Assembly: GCA_903953895.1 (NCBI GenBank)
Contig: CAJBLH010000075.1
Coordinates: 1 to 51,990, forward strand
From: an uncultured Desulfobacteraceae bacterium
GTDB taxonomy: Bacteria; Desulfobacterota; Desulfobacteria; Desulfobacterales; Desulfatirhabdiaceae
DNA length: 51,990 bases
Reading direction: 5' to 3'
Each line of letters begins with the position of its first letter. The first letter of the stretch is position 1. A program made the position numbers and the translations under genes. The notes beneath the pieces are model-generated. The model made no database searches, was not told the origin of the DNA, and saw nothing but the letters and a program-made list of their open reading frames with translations. Positions 8,692-18,399 of the stretch are shown here, piece by piece.

Positions 8692-9870
8692 AAGACGCTC
8701 CATTCCTTCCGGAACCACTGCGATGGCTGAAGCCCTGGCAATCGAGCTGAGGCGGCTTCGTTTTTTCATTGGGGAAAAGACCGGCAAGTCATCATTGTAT
8801 CCGAGTGTACCGAAGAAAAAATCGGTCCAGTCCGATTTTCCCCCACCCAGATCGGAAGCCAGTCTGGCATGAATTACCGGCAGCCCTGGGTTCACATGGC
8901 CTGCAAGCACAAGCAATCCCGGCAGTGCGATCTGCAAAAAACCAATCAGATTGGAGGGGGGAGCGCCTGGCAGAATGAAAACGGGTTTCCGATTCAGCAA
9001 CCCCAATCCAACCGCCTTTCCCGGGCCGATCCGAATTCGGTGGAACAACTCTTTCCATCCGAGTTCTTGAAGCACCCTGGCCACCCAATCAAAATCGCCT
9101 GTCCAGGCGCCGCCGCTCGTAATGATGGCATCCGTTCTATCCGACAACTGCCTGACCGTATCGAAAATGGCAGTTGGATCATCCCGTACAATCGCCAAAC
9201 AGGACGTCATCCGATACTTTTTACACCACCCGGCCAGGGTAACGATATTGCTGGCATAGAGCTGCCCTTCTGATAAGGCATTTCCCGGCTCGACGAGTTC
9301 ACTGCCGGTTCCGATGATTCCGATAACGGGATTTTTAATAACCGGGATTCGGTGATGCCCGGCTGCGGCCAGCAGTCCGGCCATCACCGGTGATATCTGT
9401 TGTTCCGCCCGAAGAATATGTTTTCGATTGGATACATCCCCGCCTTTTTGCAAGATATTTCTTCAGGGTGGAATCGTGGCATCGATCAGAATATCGTCCC
9501 CCGATCGTGTCACGAATTCATCGGCGACCACGACATCGGCGCCTGTCGGAATCCGAGCCCCCGTCAGGATTCTCACCGCTGTTCCAGAAAGGATATGAAC
9601 ATTTTCTTCGCATCCTGCGGCCATGGAACCCAGGACATGAAGCCGGACAGGGTTTTGTACCGTTGCGCCGTCAATATCCCGAGATAAAACGGCAAAACCG
9701 TCTTTGAGCGAAGAATTCACGGAAGGAGAATCAACACGTGCGTACAAATCATCGGCCGCTATCCGGTCAACGCTGTCAACCAATGAAACATGTTCGGCGG
9801 AAAGCGGACGAATATTTTCCATCATCAAGTTTAACGCTTCTTTTAAACTGAAAAATACATCTTTCATCAC
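8653..9870 (-). pseudogene. moeA: Molybdopterin molybdenumtransferase (MoeA) with in-frame TGA
   Basis: The two parts are in the same frame, divided by TGA at 9463-9465. The upstream part (9870-9466) is MoeA domain 'DSVDRIAADDLYARVDSPSV...SSLKDGFAV', with 'ILTGARIPTGADVVVADEF'. The downstream part starts 'RNILQKGGDVSNRK' and contains the MoCF-binding motif 'GIIGTGSELVEPG' and 'TSGGAWTGDFDWV'. MoeA inserts Mo or W into molybdopterin, so a functional copy would be expected beside a tungsten enzyme. Related proteins have Gly or similar at the stop position (for example a GGA codon), so a single substitution or a sequencing error is the simplest explanation. No hairpin follows the TGA and the position is not a cysteine site, which argues against selenocysteine. 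The fragments might still work as two chains. Confidence 0.75.
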
Positions 9871-10006
9871 TACCTCGATTTCGATAGAATTCCCACATTG
9901 AACTATCTGGAGATATTATTAAAGTAAAGTTTACCAATTACCAAAGTCAACCAAAATATCTTGAAAAAGGGAATCTCATACCACATATACGATCTGTCTT
10001 TTTTGC

Positions 10007-10035
10007 TTGACACATAGTTACGATGTAGCTATTTT
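10007..10035 (+). promoter_or_regulatory. Sigma-70-type promoter candidate for the bam operon
   Basis: TTGACA (10007-10012) is followed after 17 bp by TATTTT (10030-10035), with a second -10-like TATACT at 10041. It sits about 125 bp upstream of bamB in a 291-bp AT-rich gap that also serves the divergent moeA. The leader from about 10045 to the start holds AAGGAG right before bamB. No sigma-54 element was found here. Confidence 0.45.
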
Positions 10036-10161
10036 ATAGTTATACTTTAAAACATATTGACTTCATTATCACGGCTGAGAACCACTTTGAGTTACATGCC
10101 TGGGACGGTCGTTCATTTTTCAAAGACAGACAAAGAATTCAGGCAATAACAAGGAGTTAAA

Positions 10162-12162
10162 ATGAGATACGCAGAAACAGGGTATAATTTAGAAATTGAT
10201 TTGACGACAGGAAACATAGAACGGGTTGCAACCGATCCGAAAGACACTGAACTTTATCTGGGTGGTCTCGGTACGAACGCCAAGATATTATGGGATAGGG
10301 TTCCCCCTGAAGTTGAACCTTTTTCTCCTGATAATCTGCTGATATTCGGCGCCGGCCTTTTATGCGGAACACCGGCTACCGGGTGTAATCGTACCATTGT
10401 CACCACCATCTCACCGCAGACTCAGTTGATGGCATATTCAATGATGGGAGGCTTTTTGGCGCCGGAATTGAAATATGCCGGATATGATAAAGTGGTTCTT
10501 CGCGGCAAATCTCCCAATCTGGTTTACATCTGGGTAAACAACGACAAAGTGGAAATCCGGGATGCTTCTCACCTGAAAGGCAAAGGGGCCATTGAAACCG
10601 GGGAGATCATCAAAAAGGAACTGAAAGAACCCAAAGCGCAAGTGGCGGCTATAGGCATGGCGGGCGAGAACAGGGTCTTTTTCGCTTCCATCGAGCAGAG
10701 CCGATCGAGCGCCAGTCGCGGCGGCATCGGCGCCGTGATGGGAGATAAAGGGGTCAAGGCCCTTGTTGTTCGCGGCACAAAAGATCTCAATATCGCTCGT
10801 CCTGCCGAATATATGGAACTGTGCGACGAAGTCATGAAATATATCCAGTTCCGAAACGAAAATCCGATTCCCGGAGTCATGCCGATTCTGGCCGGACTCG
10901 GATCACCACAGGAAATGGCGATTGACGATGAGAAGTGGCACACCGAAAATTTCATGTGGGGAAATTCCCGCGTTCGCAGAAAAGATTTTTGGACCGAAGA
11001 AATCCACCATAACTGGACTGAAACGATGAATGCCGCCCGGACACGGTTGATCAGTTGTTACAACTGCCCGATGACATGCGGCGCCACAATTTCCCTGCCG
11101 GGTCTTCCCACCTATATGATGAAGTGCTTCTCGAAACTGACCTACACCATGGCCGCTTTTTCGGATCTGGAATTCGGGTTGAGAATCGCGCAACGTGCCA
11201 CGGAATATGGTCTGGATGGATTTTCAACGCCCCAGGTTATGGCGTTCGGACTCGAACTGCTGGAAAACGGCATTTTGACGGAAGACGACTTTCCGGGAAT
11301 GCCGACCGACAATGAGGGACGATTTTACTGGCTGCTGGATAGAATTGTGCGGCGGGAAGGAATCGGCGACATACTGGCCAATGGAACATATTGGGCAGCC
11401 CAGCAGATCGGCAACGGTGCGGAAGCTTATGCACACAACAACATCAAGAAACATGAACAGTTGCCACTCAAGCTGTCCATGCTCAACCCCATATATTTCC
11501 TGATGTATTGTACCGGAGAAAAAATCAACATTACCCAGATTGAAGGGCAGTTCCCCCAGGCGCCTTTTATGACAATGGAAGAAAGAGAAGCTTTTGTCAA
11601 AGACTGGATCCAGGCTCCCGACGACAGATTCAAGCAGATTTTTCTGGACTGGGAGCCCCGCGGCGAAAAGTCGATGCCGTTCTACCCGACGGTTCAGATG
11701 TGCTGTGATATCGTCGATTGGCAGGAAAGAATGCACTATATCGATGACGCCCTCGGCGTGTGCGCCGGGTTGTCGTCATTTCCGCTCAAACCGCCATATC
11801 ACATTCACAATTACCCGAAATTCATCTCCGCCGGCGCCGGCATCGACATGGATGAAGACAAATTGTCTCTGGCTGCCAAGAGATACCGCACATTGGTTCG
11901 AGCCAACAATATCCGCAGGGGACTGAGGAGAAAAGACGAAAAGCCGCCCGAAGATCATTGGAAGAAAAGATTTCCCGAGCTTGAAAAAGAGCTGCTGGAT
12001 ACCTACTACAAATTCAAGGGGTGGAATGAACAGGGTATTCCCACGAAAGAATCCTTGCATGAGCTGGGGCTTGATTTTGTCAGCGAAGATTTCTTGAAAA
12101 GAGGGATATTGTCGGAAAACGAAGAAGCTTCCACTACAGAAACGCAAGCGGAAAAAGCATAG
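10162..12162 (+). CDS. bamB: Class II benzoyl-CoA reductase, tungsten active-site subunit
   Basis: This is the catalytic subunit of ATP-independent benzoyl-CoA reductase, dearomatising benzoyl-CoA to a cyclic dienoyl-CoA. It belongs to the aldehyde:ferredoxin oxidoreductase family (W-bis-pterin plus one [4Fe-4S]). At 666 residues it has the family size. Codons 251, 260 and 322 are Glu, His and Cys, the residues I recall as the active-site Glu251/His260 and W-ligand Cys322 of Geobacter metallireducens BamB; this numbering match is strong support. Cluster ligands are C299-x2-C302-x3-C306 ('CYNCPMTC') plus a late Cys in 'GVCAGLSSF'. The start has AAGGAG 6 bp upstream. It heads bamBCDEFGHI, all on the plus strand with short gaps. 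Confidence 0.95.
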   Translation: MRYAETGYNLEIDLTTGNIERVATDPKDTELYLGGLGTNAKILWDRVPPEVEPFSPDNLLIFGAGLLCGTPATGCNRTIVTTISPQTQLMAYSMMGGFLAPELKYAGYDKVVLRGKSPNLVYIWVNNDKVEIRDASHLKGKGAIETGEIIKKELKEPKAQVAAIGMAGENRVFFASIEQSRSSASRGGIGAVMGDKGVKALVVRGTKDLNIARPAEYMELCDEVMKYIQFRNENPIPGVMPILAGLGSPQEMAIDDEKWHTENFMWGNSRVRRKDFWTEEIHHNWTETMNAARTRLISCYNCPMTCGATISLPGLPTYMMKCFSKLTYTMAAFSDLEFGLRIAQRATEYGLDGFSTPQVMAFGLELLENGILTEDDFPGMPTDNEGRFYWLLDRIVRREGIGDILANGTYWAAQQIGNGAEAYAHNNIKKHEQLPLKLSMLNPIYFLMYCTGEKINITQIEGQFPQAPFMTMEEREAFVKDWIQAPDDRFKQIFLDWEPRGEKSMPFYPTVQMCCDIVDWQERMHYIDDALGVCAGLSSFPLKPPYHIHNYPKFISAGAGIDMDEDKLSLAAKRYRTLVRANNIRRGLRRKDEKPPEDHWKKRFPELEKELLDTYYKFKGWNEQGIPTKESLHELGLDFVSEDFLKRGILSENEEASTTETQAEKA

Positions 12163-12180
12163 AAATACAGCAAGGGGGTG

Positions 12181-12723
12181 ATGACCGTGAAGGCCGAGAA
12201 CAAAAAGAAAACTGTTAAAACGATTAAAATCAATGTCGATAAATGCAACGGCTGCCGGGCCTGCGAGGTAATCTGCTCCGCCTTTCACGCCATGCCGAAA
12301 TACAGCAGCATCAATCCTGCACGATCCCGCATCCGGGTCATCCGGGACCCCTTGAAAGATGTATATGTTCCCGTTTATGCAGGGGAGTATGCGGTAGCGG
12401 AATGTGCCGGCAGAGACAAATACACGATTGACGGAAAAGAATATGAAGAATGCGCCTTCTGCAGAGCTTCCTGCCCGTCTCGTGCGGAGTTCAAGGAACC
12501 CGATTCCGGCCTGCCGCTCAAATGCGACATGTGCGAAGGTGAAGATGAGCCTTTATGTGTCAAATGGTGCATGGTGGATGCCCTGACATTTGAACAAAGA
12601 GAAGAAGTGGTCGATGAAGGGCTCGAAAAGGCGGAACTGGAAATCGGATTGGAATCTTTGATCGATAAATTCGGATTGCAGCAAATCATGGAAACCGTTG
12701 CCCGAATGTCCAAGAAAGAATAA
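12181..12723 (+). CDS. bamC: Benzoyl-CoA reductase ferredoxin-like subunit
   Basis: This is an electron-transfer subunit that binds three [4Fe-4S] clusters and pairs with BamB. Cysteine blocks are 'CNGCRACEVIC', 'CAFCRASCP', 'CDMCEG' and 'CVKWC'. The start could be ATG 12181 or GTG 12187; the AAGGGGGTG just upstream lies very close to the ATG and at a better distance from the GTG. It is 18 bp after bamB, consistent with the BamBC heterotetramer being made in equal amounts. Confidence 0.92.
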   Translation: MTVKAENKKKTVKTIKINVDKCNGCRACEVICSAFHAMPKYSSINPARSRIRVIRDPLKDVYVPVYAGEYAVAECAGRDKYTIDGKEYEECAFCRASCPSRAEFKEPDSGLPLKCDMCEGEDEPLCVKWCMVDALTFEQREEVVDEGLEKAELEIGLESLIDKFGLQQIMETVARMSKKE

Positions 12724-12758
12724 CTCATCTAGGCAAAAGAAGAGGATCGATAAAACCA

Positions 12759-13910
12759 GTGGAAACCGTTGCCCCCTTCAAAGAAGTCGTAGAAGAAATT
12801 AAAGAAGCCGGTGGTGAAGCTTTCAAATATTGCTTTCAGTGTGGACTGTGCGATACGGTTTGTCCGTGGAACCGGGTCAGACAATTCAGCATGCGAAAGT
12901 TGATCCGGGAAGCCACCTTCGGTCTGACTGAGATAGATGGCGAAGATATCTGGCGGTGTACAACCTGTGGCAGGTGCCCGCAGCGCTGCCCCAGAGGTGT
13001 TAAACAGATAGAAGTCGGCATTTCCTTACGGCGGGTAGCCTCCAATTACGAGGTGTTTCCGGCGTCGGTTCGTTCCGCCCGTACGGCCCGAGCCAGTCTG
13101 ATTTCAGAAGGAAACCCCTTGCAGTTCGAACGAAAAAAACGGGCGGACTGGGCAAAAGACCTGCCTGTCAAAACGTTTTCAGAAGGCATGGAAGTCTTAT
13201 ATTTCGTCGGCTGTTACTTCAGCTTCGACCCGCGAATGAAAAAGGTCGCCGTTGCCACGGCGCAGATTCTCGACAAAGCCGGGGTCAATTTCGGAATACT
13301 GGGTGAAAAGGAGAACTGCTGCGGAGAAAGCATCCGCAAGACAGGCAGTGAGGATGTTTTCAAGAGCCTGGCCAAAGAAAACATCAAAACGTTTATCGAC
13401 AACGGCGTTAAGAAAATCATCGTTTCTTCTCCGCACTGCTATCACACCTTCAAAAACGAATATCCTGAATTCATGGTGAACTTTGAAGTGGTTCACATCT
13501 CCCAGTATTTTTCCGAGCTGATCGATACCGGAAGGCTTAAACTCTCCAGGAGCTATGCCAAAAAAGTGACGTATCATGATCCCTGTTATCTGGGTCGGCA
13601 TAATGATATTTATGACGAGCCCCGTAACGTCCTGAATAAAATATCGGGTCTGGAGCTGGTCGAAATGACGGATTCCCGAAAAGACAGCCTCTGCTGCGGC
13701 GGCGGCGGCGGCAGGATATGGATGGATACGCCCAAGAGCGAACGATTCTCCGACCTCAGATTGATGCAGGCCAAAGCAACTGGCGCGGAGGTACTGGTAA
13801 CTTCCTGCCCGTATTGCATCACCAATTTTGAGGAAAGCCGGTTAAACCTGGAATATCAAGACGCCTTGGAGATTAAGGACATCACGGAAATCATCCATGA
13901 AGTGATTTGA
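12759..13910 (+). CDS. bamD: HdrD-like subunit of benzoyl-CoA reductase complex
   Basis: This 383-residue protein resembles heterodisulfide reductase subunit D/HdrBC. N-terminal motifs 'CFQCGLCDTVCPWN' and 'CTTCGRCPQRCPRG' bind two [4Fe-4S] clusters. Two C-terminal CCG-type domains ('ENCCGES', 'DPCYLGRHNDIYDEPRNVL', 'SLCCGGGGG') ligate noncubane-type clusters. It probably passes electrons between the BamE flavin module and BamC. The start is GTG with an AGAGGA site. The gene sits between bamC and bamE as in Geobacter. Confidence 0.9.
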   Translation: METVAPFKEVVEEIKEAGGEAFKYCFQCGLCDTVCPWNRVRQFSMRKLIREATFGLTEIDGEDIWRCTTCGRCPQRCPRGVKQIEVGISLRRVASNYEVFPASVRSARTARASLISEGNPLQFERKKRADWAKDLPVKTFSEGMEVLYFVGCYFSFDPRMKKVAVATAQILDKAGVNFGILGEKENCCGESIRKTGSEDVFKSLAKENIKTFIDNGVKKIIVSSPHCYHTFKNEYPEFMVNFEVVHISQYFSELIDTGRLKLSRSYAKKVTYHDPCYLGRHNDIYDEPRNVLNKISGLELVEMTDSRKDSLCCGGGGGRIWMDTPKSERFSDLRLMQAKATGAEVLVTSCPYCITNFEESRLNLEYQDALEIKDITEIIHEVI

Positions 13911-13976
13911 CAGAATCCGTCTCATACGGCCCTTCCGGACGCTTGGGGCTCAATATAGCTGATAAGGGAATAGAAA

Positions 13977-16900
13977 ATGGAAAACGAATTGTTGCCAATA
14001 GATAAAATCCAACAACTTTGCCAATCTTTTGGAAACAATAATTTTGGCGATGTCATGGTTGTCGGCGGAGGGATCAGCGGAATTCAGGCATCTCTGGATC
14101 TGGCCACCGCAGGCTTCAAGGTTTACCTGGTCGAAAAAGCACCCAGCATTGGCGGCCACATGGCTCAGTTGGACAAGACATTTCCGACCAACGACTGCTC
14201 CATGTGAATACTTTCACCCAAACTGGTCGAGGTCGGCCGGCATCCAAACATTGAAGTATTGACATTTACCGAAGTTGACAGCGTAGAAGGCGGGGCAGGT
14301 AATTTCAACGTCACCCTGACCAAGAAACCGAGATACATCATCGAGGACAAGTGTACGGGTTGTACGACGTGCGTCAAGTATTGTCCCGTCGAATATCCGG
14401 ATCAATTCAACCAGGAAATATCCAAGAATAAAGCCGTCCATGTTTATTTTTCTCAAGCGATCCCCCTTGTCGCCTATATCGATGAAAGCTGTCTGTACTT
14501 AAAAGAAAAGAAATGCCTGATTTGTGAAAATGTATGTCAGGCTGCGGCGATCGACTTGAAACAATCTCCGCAGAAAATGGAACTCAATGTCGGTGCGATC
14601 ATTTTATCCGCCGGCATCGAACCGTTCGATCCCAGAACCAAAGATGAATATGGCTATGGGAAAATGCAGAATGTCGTTACCAGTATGGACTACGAACGGT
14701 TGTTGTCCTCCACCGGTCCTTACAGTGGAGAGGTTCTGCGTACTTCAAACAAGAAACATCCCAAAAAATTGGCATGGATTCAATGCGTCGGTTCCAGACG
14801 GGTCACCCCCGGAGACAACAGCTATTGTTCCGGTGTCTGCTGCACATACACCCAGAAGCAGGTGATTTTAACGAAAGATCACGACACTGAAGCCGAGTGT
14901 ACCATATTCCATAACGATATCCGGTCTTTTGGAAAGGATTTCGAACGGTACTACCAGCGGGCCGAGAAGCTTCCCGGCGTTCGTTTCATCAGAAGCTATG
15001 CCACCATCGACCGTGAAATTTCAGACAGCAAAAATGTGGTGGTCCGATATGCAACGGCCGATGACGGGGTTAAAGAAGAAGAATTCGACATGGTGGTGTT
15101 GTCCATCGGATTGAATCCTCCGCTGAAGTTTCACGGTCTGGCGGAAAAATTCGGCATCGAGCTTAATTCGCACGGATTCTGCAAGTCAATTTCGTCCAAT
15201 CCGATTACAACCAGTCAACCGGGTATTTTTGTCAGCGGTGCATTCCAGGGCCCGACGGATATTCCCGAATCGGTTTTTACCGCCAGCGGCGCCGGCGCCC
15301 AATGCGGTGAATTCCTGGACTACAGACGCGGAAAACTGGCCAAAGAACGCGTTTATCCGCCGGAAAGAGATCTCTCCCAGGAGAAACCGCGGATCGGCGT
15401 CTTTGTCTGCCATTGCGGAGCCAATATCTCCAGCGTTGTCAATGTGCCGTCATCGGTGGAATATGCTCTGACCCTGCCGGATGTCGTCTATGCCAAGGAG
15501 CAGTTGTTTTCATGCGCCACAAACTCGGCCAAGGAAATCACCGATCTGGCCCAGGAAAAAGGGCTGAACCGTGTGGTGATCGCCGCATGTTCTCCCAGAA
15601 CCCTCGAACCGCTGTTCCGGGATACCCTGCGGGAGGCCGGACTCAATCAATATTACTGTGAAATGGCCAATATCCGGGAACATTGCTCGTGGGTCCATTC
15701 CAAACAAAAAGAAGAGGCCACGGAAAAAGCCCAGGATATCATCCGGATGTCCGTGGCGCGTGCCCGGTATCTGGAACCGCTTCAAGAATTCGATCTGCCC
15801 GTCAACAAGGCAGCACTGGTGGTCGGCGGCGGTATCGCCGGCATGACATGTGCGCTCTCAATCGCCGGCCAGGGCCACGAGGTTTACCTGGTGGAAAAAG
15901 CGGCCGCCCTGGGCGGGATGACACGCAGAATCCATTCCACCCTCGAAGGGCTGGACGTTCAGACCTATCTGGATGACTTGATCCGTTCGGTTTATCGAAA
16001 CCCGTTGATTCATATTTACCACAAAGCATCCATCCAGGATGTTTCCGGCTATGTGGGAAATTTCGTTACCACGGTTCAAACCGAAGGCATGGTTAAAACG
16101 ATTCACCACGGCGCATCTGTCATCGCCATCGGTGCGGATGTCTATCGACCCACGGAATACCTTTATGGGAAAAATGAAAATGTCTTCACCCACCTCGAGC
16201 TGGGGGAGCAGATCGCCAGAAAAGAACCCAAGGTTGTCGATGCCGAAAGTATCGTCATGATCCAATGCGTGGGCTGCCGCAATGAAGACCGCAACTACTG
16301 CAGCCGGGTCTGCTGCGGTCACGCCGTCAAGAACGCATTGAAGCTGAAAGAAATCAACCCGCAGATGGATATTCATATTCTCTTCCGGGATATGAGAACC
16401 TATGGTTTCAGAGAAGACGCCTACCGTGAAGCTTCCGACAAGCATGTTAAATTCATTCGCTACGAGGCCGACGACAAGCCCGTGGTCGAAGCGGTCGAGG
16501 AAGGCGGCAAGACGATCCTGAAAGTGTCTGTCTCAGATCCCATTCTGGGTCAGCGGCTGGAATTGGATGCCGACATTCTCTCTCTGGCGGCAGCGGTCAT
16601 CCCGTCTGCATCCACCCAGGAAATCGCCGGCTTGTTCAAGGTGACGTTAAGCCCGGATGAATTCTTCAAAGAAGCGCATGTAAAACTAAAACCCGTTGAA
16701 TTTGCAACCGATGGCGTCTATCTTTGCGGTACAGCGCACTACCCCAAGCACATCCCGGAAACAATCAATCAGGCTTATGGCGCAGCCGGCAGGGTCCTGA
16801 CACTGCTGTCGAGAGACACCGTCGTGGCTTCGGGCTCTGTATGCGAAGTCATTTCAAACGATTGCGTTTCGTGCGGGGCGTGTATCACCGCCTGTTCGTA

Positions 16901-17066
16901 TGCTGCTATCGAATTTGTCGAAACACCGATCGGCAAAAAAGCCTGGGTCAATCCGGTTCTGTGCAAAGGAGACGGGCTGTGTAACGCAAAATGCCCGACC
17001 AATGCCATCGTTTTGAAGCATTTCACCAATCAAGAGCTGTGCAGTCAAATCGATGCGGCCGCTTGA
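13977..17066 (+). CDS. bamE: HdrA-like electron-bifurcation subunit, selenocysteine at codon 77
   Basis: This large flavin/FeS protein (1029 residues with Sec) is homologous to HdrA, the proposed electron-bifurcating module. The first FAD motif is '[19 protein letters not shown]'. Codon 77 (14205-14207) is TGA inside '[19 protein letters not shown]', where HdrA proteins carry Cys. Reading resumes without any shift and the downstream 950 residues show full HdrA features: '[11 protein letters not shown]', a second FAD motif '[19 protein letters not shown]', '[17 protein letters not shown]' and C-terminal ferredoxin motifs '[12 protein letters not shown]' and '[12 protein letters not shown]'. 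A hairpin with a GAGGUC loop follows the TGA (14223-14240). The protein appears internally duplicated (two HdrA-like halves). Sec insertion is inferred but strongly supported by the conserved context. Confidence 0.9.
14223..14240 (+). promoter_or_regulatory. Bacterial SECIS-like hairpin in bamE
   Basis: The 6-bp stem CTGGTC (14223-14228) / GGCCGG (14235-14240) closes the 6-nt loop GAGGTC. The stem starts 15 nt after the TGA and the loop GU is about 26 nt from it, within the usual bacterial SECIS range. The loop resembles the AGGUCU loop of E. coli fdhF. It should bind SelB to direct Sec insertion. Confidence 0.65.
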
Positions 17067-17096
17067 AATACGTCGTAATTCAGAAGGGAGATGAGA

Positions 17097-17864
17097 ATGA
17101 GTACAGGTCATGAATTTAAACCCAAATTATTAGGTTTTGTGTGCCATTGGTGAGCATATGGCGCCGCTGACCTTGCTGGAGTTTCCAGACTGCAATATGC
17201 AAATGAAATCAGACTGATTCGCGTCATGTGTTCAGGCAGAGTGGACCTGGACTTTATCCTCAGAGCCTTCTCGAATGGAGAAGACGGTGTGTTCATCGGC
17301 GGTTGCCGACTGGATGAATGCAACTACATCACCCACGGCAATTACGATGCACTAAGCAATACCTATATCTGTAAAAAGATCATGGAACATCTCGGACTGG
17401 ATCCGGACAGACTGCGGATTCAATTCATGTCCGGCGCCGACGGAAACCTTCTGGCCGAAGTAACCGACGATTTTACCCGAAAGATCAAATCGTTGGGGCC
17501 CATCGGCACAAGCGAGGGCATTGACTCAAAAAGTTTGAAGCTCAAGCTCGATGCCGCCAGACGATTGGTTCCCTATATCAGGCTGGTGGAACGGGAAAGA
17601 ATGAGACTGCCGATTAAATCCAAAGACGCATATCACGATTTTTACACCAGCGATGCGTTCAACCGGCTGTTTACGGAATTGATCGGCAATAAGCTGGCAG
17701 CCAGCCAGATCATGCTGCTGCTTCGGGAAAAACCGCAATCAACCGGCGCCATCTCCGAAATACTGGGGCTGAGCCCGTCTGAAATATCCAAGCACATGAA
17801 CACTTCATCCAGACACGGACTGGTCCGCTACGATGAAGACATCAAGTGCTATGCTCTGGCGTAG
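17097..17864 (+). CDS. bamF: MvhD-like selenoprotein subunit with C-terminal winged helix
   Basis: This MvhD/FrhD-like [2Fe-2S] protein docks to HdrA-type subunits. From ATG 17097 (GGGAG 6 nt upstream) the frame runs into TGA at codon 19 (17151-17153) in 'FVCHW-U-AYGAADLAGVSRLQY'. MvhD has Cys at that place (CxWCxYxxADxAG). The rest is in frame to 17864, 255 residues including Sec, with 'MCSGRVD', 'GCRLDECNY' and 'GNYDALS'. Geobacter BamF is reported to contain selenocysteine. The last 65 residues form a winged helix ('TGAISEILGLSPSEISKHMN'), an unusual appendage on an electron-transfer protein. A hairpin follows the TGA. Confidence 0.9.
17176..17188 (+). promoter_or_regulatory. SECIS-like hairpin in bamF
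   Basis: The stem CTGGA (17176-17180) / TCCAG (17184-17188) has a GTT loop, 22 nt after the TGA; GU lies about 29 nt from it. An outer TTGC/GCAA pairing is possible with a 4-nt bulge. Distance and GU-containing loop fit a bacterial SECIS, but the loop is small. Confidence 0.5.
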
Positions 17865-17937
17865 TCTGACTGCTGGGGACGTTGAATCCCTTTTCAATCA
17901 AGCCTCGGACGATAGCAGGAAACTTAGGAAAGTGCTT

Positions 17938-18390
17938 ATGGATAACGAAAGAATCGATCAAATTATTGATAAACATCATGGAGAGGCCAGCTCACTCATT
18001 CAGGTGCTGCTGGATATACAAAGTGAAAACAACTGGCTTCCCAAAGAGGCGTTAAAGCGGGTTGGCGAAAAATTGCATGTTCCCTTAACCCGGATACAGC
18101 ATATCGCCACCTTTTATAAAGCCTTCAGCCTGGTTCCGAAAGGTCGGCACGGCATTCACATCTGTATGGGAACGGCCTGCCATGTTCGCGGTGCGAAGCG
18201 GATTCTCGACACCATTGAAAACATGACAGGCATCAAACCCGGCGAAACAGACCTGGAAATGAAATTCAGCCTGGAAACCGTGAACTGTCTCGGCTGCTGT
18301 GCATTGGGACCGGTGATGGAAATCGGTGGGAAAACATACGGCAAAATGGTGCCGGGCGAGGCCGCAGACGTATTAAAAAACTACGAGTAG
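17938..18390 (+). CDS. bamG: NuoE-like [2Fe-2S] subunit
   Basis: This 150-residue thioredoxin-fold [2Fe-2S] protein is homologous to NuoE/HoxE. Cluster ligands are in 'HICMGTACHVRGAKR' and 'VNCLGCCALGPVM'. The start at 17938 has AGGAAA upstream; a longer in-frame start at 17833 would overlap bamF and lacks a site. It acts with BamH and BamI as the module that exchanges electrons with NAD(P)H or ferredoxin. Confidence 0.9.
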   Translation: MDNERIDQIIDKHHGEASSLIQVLLDIQSENNWLPKEALKRVGEKLHVPLTRIQHIATFYKAFSLVPKGRHGIHICMGTACHVRGAKRILDTIENMTGIKPGETDLEMKFSLETVNCLGCCALGPVMEIGGKTYGKMVPGEAADVLKNYE

Positions 18391-18399
18391 GATACAATT

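Noticed and set aside
9463-9465. moeA TGA as a selenocysteine codon
   Set aside because: The position is not Cys in the family, and no SECIS-like hairpin follows within 40 nt.
15858-16445. 195-codon minus-strand frame inside bamE
   Set aside because: Antisense shadow of a clear HdrA-like coding sequence.
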